From Ehretia macrophylla (Eukaryota; Streptophyta; Magnoliopsida; Boraginales; Ehretiaceae): DNA of 64,000 bases. The stretch covers positions 3,312,501 through 3,376,500 of the forward strand of contig CM075768.1 in the NCBI GenBank assembly GCA_037974665.1, written 5' to 3'. Within the stretch, counting starts at the first letter, position 1, and every line of letters begins with the position of its first letter. Positions 23,924-37,122 of this stretch are shown piece after piece. The notes below the pieces were generated by a model, which saw nothing but the letters and a program-made list of their open reading frames with translations, made no database searches and had not been told where the DNA came from. The translations under genes and the position numbers were made by a program.

Positions 23924-24640
23924 TTTAACGCCCGAGACCAGCCGCACATCTATTTTATTAATTTACATTTAATTACTTTAGTAATTAGCATTTCTTGGAA
24001 AACGAGTATTCATATCTATTTTTATTTATTTAATTTCTTATTTAATTGATTTGCCTGAGACATTTCTTTTACCATTTTAATTATTCAAATTTATTTTATT
24101 TGCATATGAATTAATTCGTTTCACTGTTCGAAAAAAATCCCGGGCCCGGAACTGAACGGGCTAGTTATTATTTTTAATACTTACATCTAAATGTTTTACA
24201 TGAAGTAAATAATTTATTATTTTATTATACTTTACATTTAATTGACTTGCATTCCTCGAGTCTGGAGAAGATTTTTGATCATTTTATTTATTTTATTTGC
24301 TTGCATATTTACTTTTATTTGACTTATATTTTACTTTTGTTTGTTGAAATTCTATGTTTCATACGTGCTCAGGGTGAATTTTTAACTATTTTATTTTTCG
24401 AATTTTATATTTTTCCCTCATTCTACATTACATTTAATGTATTCTTTCATTGAAAGTATATGCATTGCATACCTCGAGCGCGAGATAGAAACTAATTAGT
24501 GTCCCAAGTGAATAGTAACAAATAAATTGTTTGGGCCATTAATGTTTTGTTAGTTTTTATTCTATATTAAAACTAGCCACATTTAGTCTTATTATAAGTC
24601 AACCATACTAAATACATGCATATACATATCATATGCATAC
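23924..24640 (+). repeat. Second LTR-start-like segment inside LTR C
   Basis: The LTR's own opening motif recurs here. In the right LTR the matching point (28576) reads TGTAACGCCCGAGCCCGG, a perfect LTR start of the type seen in element A. Both LTRs carry it, so it predates the insertion of C. The segment also repeats smaller CGAG(C/T)C...GG blocks (24136-24150, 24257-24275, 24472-24484). Confidence 0.55.
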
Positions 24641-25740
24641 ATATATATTACAAAAGCAAACAAAAGAGCAAAGAAAGAGAAAAAAAGAACATGAAGACCC
24701 GTCGGGTCCAAGAAGAAAGAAAAAAGAAAAATTGGCTAAGGTTTGGAGTTTTGAACTCAATCAAAGCAATTGCAAGTGGTTTCAAGCTTCTAGAAACCTA
24801 ATCCTAGCATCTTCTAGTTTTGTTGGGTGAGAGATTTTCATAAACTTGCATATTTGCTAGATTTTGGTTTATGTCAAAAAAAGATTATATTGTTTAATGC
24901 TTTGTTTTATGTTATAAATTCTTCAAATCTTCTTTCTTGGGTATATAGAACATTCTTTTGAAGTTAGATTGCAATTGTAATAAATATAGAGATTGAGCAT
25001 TTTAAGAAGAAGATGAATAGTAATTTTTGGGGTTTTGGTTAATTTTGTGTAATGAGCTTGAATTTATATTATCTAAAGATGCAATAGGTACTAATGAACC
25101 TAGGTTAGTGATTAAATGCATTTAGCTTGAAAGAAATTTGAATAAACTTGCATAATTGGCTTGGGTTTCAAAGGGGCTTAACAAAATTTGGTCTACCGGG
25201 TATGTTTGAATGTTGTAGTTAGTATTTATTATATGTGGTAGTGCTTAAAGTACAATTATGACATTGATAGCAGGGTTGGTTTGGATAGCTATAGTACAAA
25301 GTGACCCCGGAGCTTCCGGGGCTTTTGTGTTAGACATCGTCAGAAGTGGGTCTTCGTAGTATTAGATTGTGTCATAAAGTATATTTAAAAGTGTGGGATA
25401 GTTGGTTTATGGATTGTGTTATTCGTATTTTGTATGTGCATTGAATTGAGTTAGTGAGCTAAGGGGTAAAGTCATATAGGTAAGTCTATTGCTATAATTG
25501 ACTTGGAATACTACGTGTTGTGTTATACGTGATGGTTATTTGAGTTATGATTTCGGGTATGCAAGGTTTGTTGGTAAATGAGCTTTTGCGTGCTATGTGT
25601 TGGTTGTAGATTAAATTGGCTTTACTTAGTGTTTAATAGGACCATAAAGTGTTTGTATGGTATGAGTTTGATTGGTTTGTGGTTATGTGGAATTGGTTGC
25701 CAATTGATATAGCATGCTTGTATTTAGTGGGTGATGGTTG

Positions 25741-25936
25741 TGTCATGATACTCCGGGTGGCCGATGTCATCGGTGTATTGGCATGACTACCATGGCTAGG
25801 TAGCGTCATGACACTGTGGACGACCGATGGCGTCGGTGTTTTGGCATGACCACCCTGGTATCGAAAGTGATTGGTAGTGCCATTTCACTCCGGACGGGCG
25901 ATGTAGTCGGTGTATTGACATGACTACCACGAGCTC
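25741..25936 (+). repeat. Three tandem 60-75-bp units in the 5' LTR of C
   Basis: Each unit reads approximately GTCATGACACTCCGGACG, then a CCGATGTCATCGG-like inverted repeat, then GTGTATTGGCATGACTACCA. The same three units occur in the right LTR at about 30452-30652. E1 and H have a single related block (GGCATGACTACCA...GTCATGGAGG), so C has amplified a conserved LTR block. Confidence 0.75.
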
Positions 25937-26943
25937 GTTTGTGAACTTGTAAGTGGTGTCAAGCTTGACCATATTTTACTTCAGTTAATTGTCTTAATTG
26001 TTATTGTTGTTATGTGAGCTATCTAATGATACTCTCGCTTGGACCCTACGTCCTCAGAGAATTATTTGGTGTTGTGTTTGTTTAGGGGTTATTTAGCATT
26101 ATTATGTTAGTGCGTTTTCAAGGTTCAAATATAAAAGTTACTTGTGCCTTTCCTAGAGTACTTAGTATTTCAGGTTACTACTTTGTTTTATATTCTTTAA
26201 ATGCTATTTAATTTTATTGTTTAATGTCTTACTTGCATTGCACGAAATGGATTTCGAAATCTCCCCGATTATATGTTCCCTCCCTCACTGGGCATACGTG
26301 TTTTGTATGCTCACTCTCATTTCTAATTTTTTCAGGTCTAGTGCCTTTAGAGGTTGGGAAAGAAAAGACTCAAGAGTCTTTATGATTGGATGTTTTACCT
26401 TGTATTGATTGATATATGTGGATTTATGTAAAGTATTTGAATAGCTTAGCTTGTAATCAACTTTGAGATCATAAAGGTTTTGTATGTAATTGTATTTAGT
26501 TCGGAAGGTACTATTAAGTCTTGTAGGATTTAGTAGTTAATAGTTAGCTTGTAATAATTTTAGTGCTTTTCTTTAATTGTTTAAATGGCTCGCATGCTTG
26601 TATGAGATTAATTGGAAGTGGGATGATTGACTTAAAATATAAGAATGTTAAGTAGATAAGATTAGAATGGTAAGATAAGCGAATTTATGACATAGTATTT
26701 CAATAGTTAAAGAAATGCATGCTTGTATGTTGTATTATGCTGGAATAGTAAGGCCCATATGGCCTTATAGACTTGAAAAATTATGAGATGAATGTTGTGT
26801 ATTGTATTTGTAACTATTTCCTCTGTGTACAGGTTTGTGGATAGGCCTAGGAATAGGAAAAACTCCGTCCATTTTTTCTCATTTTTCGTGACTTCGGGTT
26901 TTAGAATAGGGTCCGGTCTCTTGAGGGATCCATGTGTTACAGA

Positions 26944-26956
26944 TGGTATCAAAGCC
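26944..26956 (+). other. Primer binding site of element C
   Basis: TGGTATCAAAGCC lies two bases after the 5' LTR. It is close to the initiator-Met tRNA complement seen in B, D and H (TGGTATCAGAGC). Confidence 0.82.
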
Positions 26957-27997
26957 TAGTTAGCTCTCAGCTGGGACAGGGTCCTCGGTCTGTCGGGTAG
27001 CAAACCTCGAGTGCGTGCATGTGAAGTGTGATTTGAATAGGTGTGCTTGCATGTGAGACATGTGTTCTTGAATGAAAATGCGTCCTTACGTGACATACTT
27101 GTGTAAAAATATGAAAGATGTGCAATATTTGCGATTATATGGTTATATGTACACCTGTATGTCATAATTGTATAATTTTGAAGATTGTGTAAAATGTGTT
27201 TACCTTGAGTGTGTTAAAGATGCTTTTAAATATGTGGAGTATGTATTACATGAGTTAGTAGAGTTACATTGCATAGTAATCATGCATCATTTGGTCCCTA
27301 TTTTTTTTCTCTTTCCCCCTGGTGATCAACAATTGATGATCGGCGAAGAATCTTTAGAGTTTGGTGATGTATAATCAGAAATTGGTGGCCATTGGTATTC
27401 TTCTACAACATCTTTCTTCGGAACTTTGGTTTAGGCTTATACACAGTGTTTGGTCGGTATACTATGCTTCTACTCGAGATTCTTACTCAGTTTTCTTATC
27501 CATGAAATATATATATTTGATATTCTACTTGGCAACCTTACTGGATGTACAATATTATCCTTTGTTATTTTCTTCAACATCCTTCTTGGCATTCGATATT
27601 GGTGTAGGGGATCTTATTTGGTTATCTTATTTGGCATTTTCTTGGTAATCTATTGGGTTATCTATTGGGTAATTCTTTATGATATTCTATCGGAGGAATG
27701 GTATTTCATATGGAATCCTTAATCGATGCTCAGGTGTTCTGTTCTGCTTCTAGCATTCTTTATTTGAATTCTCTTTAGGGATATCTTGGGATTCATAGTC
27801 GGAACTCGGGTATCTATCATGGTTCTGTCATTTTTCATATGTGTTTTCTTCAAGGAGGTTACCTAGAATTTTATCTGGATTTCTACTCGGCTTCATATTC
27901 AATATCCTATCAGTTTCATTTTGTGCATTGGATCAGAATCGATGCAGCTCAATGAGGAATGACTTGTAAAGAAGAATTACGAGGATGCAATTTGTTT
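26957..27997 (+). other. Non-coding interior of element C
   Basis: About 1.04 kb. The leader carries CCTCGGTCTGTCGGGTAGC (26983-27001), the counterpart of a motif seen after the primer site in B, D and H. The rest is T-rich, with short recurring phrases such as TATTGGGTAAT and GATATTCTA (27480-27700). The open stretches are short and resemble no retroelement protein. Confidence 0.7.
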
Positions 27998-28014
27998 AAG
28001 GGGATGGGGGAGGA
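27998..28014 (+). other. Polypurine tract of element C
   Basis: AAGGGGATGGGGGAGGA lies immediately before the 3' LTR start TGTTACGTCCGAGACC. Confidence 0.88.
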
Positions 28015-29271
28015 TGTTACGTCCGAGACCAAGCGCATGCATAATTCATTCATTTGCATATATTTAAGTGTTTAAATAAAGTGTTGTATGTGAATATGTG
28101 TTTAATTAATAGTTTGCATTCATTTAGTAGACTACTTTTACATTCTTTTTGAAGGATAAATAAACTATGTTTAATTAATGTATGTAATATAAATAACCTA
28201 TTATTTTGCTACTTAAATTATGTGGAATTATTTTCTACCTTTAATAAATTTATTTTCATTATTATAAAATGAGCCCTGAGCCCAGAGTAAAAAAAACTAA
28301 AGTATTTTATTTTGCAAATTTAGTATTTTCCCCTTATTATATATGTATTTTTGGTCATACGTTCATAAATTTCATTTGCATAGCACTTCGGGAAGGCGGG
28401 TATAAAAAATTAATTTGTGTATCGAATGAATAGTGCTAGCTAGACTACATTTGGGCCAATTAAAAGATATAGTTTTGTAGGCTTAATTTTTTTAAAGTTG
28501 TCTACACATTTGACTTAGCCCAATTAAAGCCTTGTTAGCTATTTATATATTATATATATCTACTTATACATATATTGTAACGCCCGAGCCCGGTCGTGCA
28601 TCTATTTTATTAATTTATATTTAATTACTTTAGGAATTAGCATTTCTTGCAAGACGAACATTCATATCTATTTATTTTTATTTTTATTTAATTTTCTATT
28701 TAATTGATTTCCCTGGAACAATTTTTTTTTTTTTTATCAATTTAATTATTCAAATTTATTTTACTTGCATTTGAATTAATATGTTTCATTGTTCGAATAA
28801 AATCCCAGGCCTGGAACTGAATGAGCTAGTTATTATTTTCAATAATTATATTTATTTAATTACATCTAAATGGTTTACATGAAGTAAATAATTTATTATT
28901 TTATTATTCTTTACATTTAATTGACTTGTATTTCTTGAGCCCGGAGAAGATTTTCGATCATTTTATTTATTTTATTTGCTTGCATATTTACTTTTATTTG
29001 ACTTATATTTTACTTTTGTTTGTTGAAATTCTATGTTTCATACGTGCCCATGGTAAATTTTTAACTATTTTATTTTTTGAATTTATACATTACATTTAAT
29101 GTATTCGTTCATTGAAAGTATATGCATTGTATGCCCCAAGCGCGAGATAGAAAATAGTTAGTGTCCCCGAGTGAATAGTAGCAAATAAATTGTTTGGGCC
29201 ATTAATGTTTTGTTAGTTATTATTCTATATTAAAACTAGCCACATTTAGTCTTATAAGTCAACCATACTAC

Positions 29272-29273
<2 letters not shown>

Positions 29274-29343
<70 letters not shown>
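29274..29343. repeat. (TA)n microsatellite in the 3' LTR of C
   Basis: A run of about 35 TA units. The corresponding place in the left LTR (24605-24640) has only short AT-rich sequence, so the array grew after insertion. Confidence 0.95.
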
Positions 29344-29345
<2 letters not shown>

Positions 29346-31093
29346 TATACATACATATATATTACAAAAGCAAACAAAAGAGCAAAGAAAGAGAAAAAAA
29401 GAACATGAAGACCCGTTGGGTCCAAGAAGAAAGAAAAAAAGAAAAATTGGCCAAGGTTTGGGGTTTTGAGCTCAATCAAAGAAATTGCAAGTGGTTTCAA
29501 GCTTCTAGAAACCTAATCCTAGCATCTTCTAGCTTTGTTAGGTGAAGGATTTTCATAAAACTTGCATATTTGCTAGATTTTGGTTTATGTCAAAAAATGA
29601 TTATGTTGTTTAATACTTTGTTTTATGTTATAAATGCTTCAAATTTTATTTATTGGGTATATAGAATATTCTTTTGAAGTTAGATTGCAATTGTAATTGT
29701 TGAATATAGAGATTGAGCATTTTAAGAACAATATGAATAGTAACTTTTAGGGTTTTGGTTAATTTTGTGTTATGAGCTTGAATTTATATTATCTAAAGAT
29801 GCTATAGGTACTAATGAACCTAGGTTAGTGATTAAATGTGTTTAGCTTGAAAGAAATTTGAATAAACTTGCATAATTGGCTTGGGTTCCAATGGGGCTTA
29901 GCGAAATTTGGTCTACCGGGTATGTTTGAATGTTGTAGTTATTGTTTATTATATGTGGTAGTGCTTAAAGTACAATTATAGCGTTGATAGGAGGGTTGGT
30001 TTGGGTAGTTGTAGTACAAAGTGACCCCGGAGCTTCTGGGGCTTTTCTGTTAGACATCGTCGGAAGTAGATTTTTGTGGTATTAGATTGTGTCATAAAGT
30101 ATATTTAGAAGTGTGGGATTGTTGGTTTATGGATTGTATGACTCGTATTCCGTATGTGCATTGAATGGAGTTAATGAGCTAAAGGGTAAAGTCATATAGT
30201 TAAGTCTATTGCTATAATTGGCTTGGAATACTACTTGTTGTGTTATATGTGATGGTTATTTGAGTTATGATTTCCGGTATGCAAGGTTTGTTGGTAAATG
30301 AGCTTTAGCATGCTATGTGTTGGTTGTAGATTAAACTTGTTTTACTTAGTGTTTAATAGGACCATAAGGTGTTTGTATGAGTTTGGTTGGTTTGTGGTTA
30401 TGTGGAATTGGTTGCCAATTCATATAGTATGCTTGTATTCAGTGGGTCATGGTAGCGTCATAACACTTCGGGTGGCCAATGCCATCGGTGTATTGGCATG
30501 ACTATCATGGCTAGGTAGCGTCATGACACTCCAGATGGCCGATGTCGTCGGTGTATTGGTATGACTACCTTGGTATCGGAAGTGATTTGTAGCATCGTGT
30601 CACTCCGGACGACCGATGTCGTCGGTGTATTGACATGACTACCACGAGCTCGTTTGTGAACTTGTAAGTGGTGTCAAGCTTGACCATATTTTACTTCAGT
30701 TAATTGTCTTAATTGTTATTGTTGTTATGTGAGCTATCTAATGATACTCTCGCTTGGACCGTACGTCCTCGGAGAATTATTTGGTGTTGTGTTTCTTCAG
30801 GGGTTATTTAGCATTATTATGTTAGTGCGTTTTCAAGGTTCAGGTATAAAAGTTACTTGTGCCTTTCCTAGAGTACTTAGTATTTCAGGTTACTACTTTG
30901 TTTTATATTCTTTAAATGCTATTTGATTTTATTGTTTAATGTCCTACTTGTATTGCACGAAATGGATTACGAAAACTCCACGATTATATGTTCCCTCCCT
31001 CACTGGGCAAACGTGTTTTGTATGCTACCCTCATTTCTAATATTTTTAGGTTCAGTGCCTTCAGAGGTTGGGAAAGAGATGACTCGAGAATCT

Positions 31094-31098
31094 CCGTG
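31094..31098. repeat. Target duplication CCGTG, left of solo LTR J
   Basis: CCGTG is repeated exactly at 40345-40349 on the other side of J. Confidence 0.92.
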
Positions 31099-32424
31099 TG
31101 TAACGCCCCGATCCCTCACGAAACCAGAACCTCTATTTATCAAACTAATCTCAACCCATATCCAAACCCGGGCACAAAATTTAGGAAAAACGGATGGAGT
31201 CTCCCCTGTTTATAGGACAATCCAAAACATGTACAAGCAATTATAACCCCAAAACCAAGGTCCAATCTCCCCGTAACACCCAACTTCCACTAACATCACA
31301 TGCATCAACTCCTCAAGGTCATCCAAGCCTTGGAACCCAATAACATATCATACAAGCATGCAAAATTAAATCAATTGAAGTTCTATCTTTTTAATCCACT
31401 TATCATACCACTCTACATTATCAATCAAGCTTTCTTATAATTTGTGTCCAACCAACCAACTAGTTTTTATTGTCTACACAAGCATGCATTACTAAGTAAT
31501 AAAATAAAGCAATAGAAGATATTACAAACCCACTAGTACCTAATCATCAAACAAAACTTAAACTTTAATATTACATTCCTTGATATAACACAAATACATA
31601 CATGACCACAAAGTCTCAAATAGAATACAAGCATATCATGATCACATTCTTCCATATTTTACACACTGATAGAGCAAGGAGGCCACACAGGAGGCAATCC
31701 AATCTTTAGCTTTCCCTGAAATATGTTGAAAATAGGAATAAGTAACCAAAGTTACTCAGTGAGGGAGGTAATGCAGCATACCGAGGAATCCTTTCATGAG
31801 ATGCAACAAAATAATAACATATACAACACAAAGTAACAAAGATAATTAGACAAGTATTTAACCACGTATAAAAACGATATGGTTCCACTTTTGTCTTCAA
31901 TCACGAATCACGAGCCAAGATCTTCAAGCAAGTGCCAGCAAACCTCTTATTCCTCCAAATAGGGTACTCCGGATGTACCCCGATCCTACGACCCATATCT
32001 CCTGAGGTAGGTCCGTATGCCCCAACGAGGTGAACTACGCCTCTGGGGTAGAGGAGTATGCCTCAGCAAGAAAGGGACTGGGAAACCATGGTAGCCAAGT
32101 GAGCACAGCAAACCCGATGCCACCCGTGTTACTTGACACTATACCCCGAGTAACAAATCACGAATCTCATTTTCAAATCAAGTGGGGAGGTAGCAAAGTA
32201 GGCTAGCCTCACCCCATATATAACATATAACACATATGATAATCAAATAGAGCAATTATAGCAATATAAACAATTACTCTTGTAACTAATTCAAGTAATT
32301 CACAAGACAGCATGTAAATAGTACATATAAACTTTATCAATTTAAACTAAATCATACAATCTAAAAACAATAAAATAAACTAAGATGCACAAAATGAATG
32401 AAGACTCCCTCACCTTGGATTAGG

Positions 32425-32429
32425 CTAAT
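32425..32429. repeat. Target duplication CTAAT, left of solo LTR K
   Basis: CTAAT is repeated exactly at 37406-37410 on the other side of K. Confidence 0.92.
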
Positions 32430-35400
32430 TGTAACGCCCCGATCCTTCCCGAGACCGGAGGCTCTAAAAACCAAGCTATTCTCAACCCGATCCCAAACCT
32501 GGGCATAGATTTTTAGAAAAAACGGACGGAGTCTCCCCTGTACCGTGGACATTCTGAAAACCTGTAAGCAACCAATAAAGCCACAAAACAACCTGGAACT
32601 CGAATTCTAATTAAAGACTCAAACTTTAAGGCCATCCGAGTCTTAAAACATTCAAACAGTGAGAATCATACAAGCATGCATTTACAATATATTTTCTTTA
32701 CAAAACTGCTTATCATGCCACTCCATGATAGCCTTTAATAGGAATTGAAAACAACTATAAAACCGATCATTCACTCCCAAGCATGCAAAGTAGCTAAGAG
32801 TAGAAATATAAGTTATTACATGCCACGGATATATATCATACATTACCTTCAAACTTACAGCTAAACAATATATACATGAACCCATAGACTCCGGAATAGG
32901 ACATAAGTAATACAAACAGATTCTTCATATAACCAACAGGAAACACATCCACCTCAAGCAAGTATCACACAGCAACTAAGGAAACTCCTTCTCCAATTGC
33001 ACCTCCTAAAATATGTTAGCGAGGTATGAGCAACCACAATTGCCCAGTGAGGGATAAAGACTACTCGGGACGTGCAATGCAACAATTATAGCAGTTAAGC
33101 AAGAAGGCAAGTAAAGTACATTTGAAATAGTAAATAACCACACATATTAAAGGATACGATACACTTAATCCCAACACTCCATAATTCTCTTATCTTTGAT
33201 CACGAACCACAATCCACGAACCACGAACCACGATCAATGTGCTGGCATAACCCCAATCACTCCAGTGGGTGTACTCCGGATGTACCCCGATAATCCTATG
33301 ACCCAACACCCCCTGGCAATCTCCAGACTAGGTGAGTGAGTGACTAGGGTACGGAGATCGAATATCCACTGGAAAGCCCGCTGCCGCCCAACTGATATTC
33401 AATACAACCGCCCCTGACACTATGGTTGCACAACCACTATGCAATGCACTTAAATCCAATGACAGTATAACAAGAATATAGGGAAATAACACATAGGAGG
33501 GACAACAAAGTAGGTTGCCCTCGAAAACAATTAAGATATAAAAAGAATATAACTTAAGCAATTATCTTAAGTCATACAATTTATTAAAGAGAAAATGAAC
33601 CAAAATGCACAAAAGGATGAAAATCTCTCACCTTTACCAAGCTCCAAGATGCAAGAATTGGCTTCACTCTCAAACATTTTGGATAGTCAACTGAAGCATT
33701 CTTGTGGCTATAAAACATTTCATAACCTCATAGATGACATTAACTATATTAATATTTTACAAAGTAACCTTTATAACAAGCTCAATCAAATACCCTTTTT
33801 TTGTAACAACCATTAATAATCCAATAATTCACATATAAATAGCAATTTACTTGTAGGCAATTAAACTCACAATTTCAATCCATTAATTTCATGAGTTAAG
33901 CAAGTGGAAATATTACATAGCATGATCCTGAAATAAGTAATCTAAGTTAGAAACTTCTCACTAGCAAACTTAGAGTTAAAAGTAAAAGGATGACTTAACA
34001 ACTCAAGAAGGAAGTGCTTCAACTAGAATATTAAAGTTAGGTGCCTTTAAGTTAAAACATAGTTAACCCAAGTTAACATAATACCATACATTGTTTATGA
34101 TTTTCTTCATTCTAGATTAGATAATAACTTACATGTGAAACTAGTTCAACTCCACCTAATAATAGACTCGCAATTAACTCAATTTAAGGAATCCTCTTAA
34201 GAGTTTATAGCTAAAATAGGACAAGTTTCATTAATTGTTCAATAATACATTCATTAACATTGACTTCCAAACATTTACTTCTTAAAAGACTTCTAAATCA
34301 TACATTCTCTTACTTTCCAATGATTATTAGTTAGTGCATAATATTTAACTCAACCAACATTCCAGCTCTTAGTTAGCTAACTATTCAAGAAATAAGTGTT
34401 TCACTTAAAACTTTATAACTGATAACAAACCATCCTAATCATATCATTATCTAGCTCAACAAACTTTAATATAACTTATAACTCAGTATTTCACAAGTAA
34501 GACATAGGATATGGAGCCTATCTATCAATAACTTCAACATTAACTTGACAGCAATTTAAAATAAGAACAATTTCATCTCACTTTCATAGCAAACTCAAGT
34601 TAAAGATAACATTTAACAAGCCAATAAATAACTACTTCACAATTAACTTACATTCTAACTAAGCCCCTACACAATTAAACTAATTCTTCAATTTAAAATT
34701 AAATCATAAGCTTAAAGAATAGATGCTACACCAAAACACTTGTCTTCATTTTCAATCAAATTAGCATTCAAGATAAACAATAGATCTAAATCACATTCAT
34801 TTATAACTAAACAATTATTTTCATGTAGGTAGTATGACATTCAAGCTATAGTTAACCTCTACATGACTTAATAAATGAGTTCACATTTTAGCAAGACGGG
34901 TAAAAGGGCAAGGGAAAAGGCAGCTGCATTTCATACTAACTCATGATTTCTATTTACTCATTCTATCTCAATTATAGCACAATTTACATAATTATAAGAG
35001 CTCCATTATGCTACTAATCATCCAAGAACACTACACAATAAAGTCTTGATTGAATATATCCAATTAGAGTTGAAATATATCATCACTTCTAGCAAAATAA
35101 CAATGAAATTCAGATTCTCGCGCAATAGGACAGTTCTGACACATCTCACCAAAATGATCATAACTTATTCTAGAAAACTCCGATTAATGCACCGTAAAAA
35201 GCATTAGAAACTAGACTCGTAAGGCTTTCTAACGGTATATAATTCAACCCCTAATCCTTCTCCAATTAATACAGTTTTAAGCTCGAAATTGCCTTAGTTT
35301 TGCTGAAAAAATCTGGACAGCCACGGTTGAACACACACACATGTGCACGCGTGAATTTTGCTTGGTTCCCTTATATTCCTAGCTAGTTTTAAACATTATT

Positions 35401-36465
35401 CAAGAATATATAACTGTTGCACACTTCATTAAGCATTTTTATCAAACATCTAACCTACACATGTCCAAAGATAGCAAATTAACAACAACAACAAATATAA
35501 CAATAACAATAGAAGCAATTTCATATAACAATTAAGCAAATTACAAAGGGCATATTCAAGATTCACATAGAACTATACCAAAAGCTCCAAAACATCTTGA
35601 AAACACATTTAAACACACAATGAGTCATGTCAAGGTCTAAGAAGTGTGAGACAATCGAATTTGTACTTAAACCCCTTTGTTATTTAATCCGTTTTCCTTC
35701 CAAACTCATGTTATGGTTCTAGATTAGCAATCGGCCTATACCATGCTTCTAGTTAACCCTTTAGGCACCTTTAGGACCCTCGAAATCATGTGATCACCCG
35801 CATTTATCCCAAAAGCCCCAAATTCTCTCTTTTGACTTTGTATTACACGTACCTCAACCGGGACTCAAATGGGAGCTAGCAAAGCTTAGTTAGGTCCTAA
35901 ATAGCCTAGGATTACTAAATGTGGAGGCCAATTAAACCCGAATTCGTGATAACCCCAAAACCCCTTTCTAAAAGTCGGCTATTTCCTTCTTTTACTAGGT
36001 TATGAGCAATTAAACCCTACGGGGCCTTTACATTACTTTTATTAACATCTAAAGTACCTATTACAACCATTAATTCAACTTATAAGGTCCGATTTCACAA
36101 AACCCTAAGATTCCCGTCACTATTCATGCCAAATATCCAACGAGCAATTTCAACCGATTAAACTACGAAACAATAGCATAAATGAGGTCTCTATTACTTA
36201 TATATAACATACATAAGCATATTTGAGCATTGCAATAGCATTTAAGAGCAAAACAAGAAATTCAAAAAAGTTGTCACATTTAAAAAATGCAAAAATAACA
36301 TGCAAATCCCTAACCTATTGCGCGTAGGAGCTCATAGGAGGCTAGTAAACACCCTAAACCACTTGCACCTAGCTTGGCATGGCTTGGATTGAAGATTTGT
36401 TGAGCAAAAATCTTTCCTTCTCCTCCTATGCTAATTTTCGGATTTGCTACAGTGTCTTCAGCTTT

Positions 36466-36496
<31 letters not shown>

Positions 36497-36497
36497 G
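36466..36497. repeat. Poly-T tract
   Basis: A nearly uninterrupted T run of about 28 bases inside K. It is A-rich on the element's strand, and a shorter T run occurs at the matching place in element B's LTR near 6331. Confidence 0.9.
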
Positions 36498-36620
36498 TGT
36501 TTTGCTAACTTATGAGCTTAGTGTGAGGTGTTGAGCATATATAAGTCTATATGTTTTATTTTAGTGTGAGTATGTTGGTCAAAATATGAATTAAGCTAGC
36601 TTAAAGTGAGTCCTAAGTGC

Positions 36621-37122
36621 AATTTAAAGGGTGAAGTGCACCAGACCCCCTTATACTTTAGCAAAAGTGCACAACACCCCCTTATATTTTAGCGAAAGTG
36701 CACAACACTCTCTTATAGTTCAAAAACTCCTTGAACTAGTCTCTATATTTTTTAAAAGTGCACAACACCCCCTACAGTTATAAAATCTGTCATATTTAAC
36801 AGATTTTGTAAAAAAAAACGTAAATACTCTTTTTTTTTTTTATCTCTTTTGTCATTTCCTCTTTTGTTTAGGCCCAAAAAAAATGGTAATTTGGTCAATT
36901 CATATAATTATTTAATCAATAAATTAGTTAAAAAAAAAAAATCTCACTTAACGTATGTGAAGTACACTCTCCGTTAAATTTAACGGATTTTTTAACGGTA
37001 GGGAGGTGTTGTGCACTTTTGAAAAACTATAAGGACTAACTTAGGGGGTTTTTAAACTATAGGGGGTGTTGTGTACTTTCACTAAAATATAAGAGGGTAT
37101 GATACACTTCACCCAATCTAAA
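36621..37122. mobile_element. Foldback MITE (486 bp) with 8-bp target duplication
   Basis: The element lies at 36629-37114, flanked by AATTTAAA and AATCTAAA (one mismatch). Its ends are inverted copies, GGGTGAAGTGCACC at the left and the complement of GATACACTTCACCC at the right, and the similarity extends at least 50 bases inward. Each arm repeats the phrase AAAAGTGCACAACACCCCCT two or three times (36664, 36691, 36754; inverted at about 37001 and 37062). No coding sequence. An 8-bp duplication suggests hAT-type mobilisation, but the terminal motif is not diagnostic, so the superfamily is uncertain. Confidence 0.8.

Larger units (their letters stand above)
23375..26941 (+). repeat. 5' LTR of element C
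   Basis: 3567 bp, beginning TGTTACGCCCGAGACC and ending CATGTGTTACA. A second LTR-like start (TTTAACGCCCGAGACC) lies about 549 bases in, at 23924. Other contents are a donor-like TTGG|GTGAGAG at 24827, three tandem GC-richer units at 25741-25936, a CCCTCACTGGGC box at about 26281, an acceptor-like TTTTTTCAG|G at 26335/26336, and a 15-codon frame ending at 26385. Confidence 0.9.

Noticed and set aside
27361-27722. Overlapping 90-95-aa frames inside element C
   Set aside because: T-rich low-complexity sequence giving hydrophobic peptides, with no similarity to any retroelement protein. Most likely chance.
29252-29500. 82-aa minus-strand frame with a Tyr-Ile run
   Set aside because: Produced by the (TA)n microsatellite.
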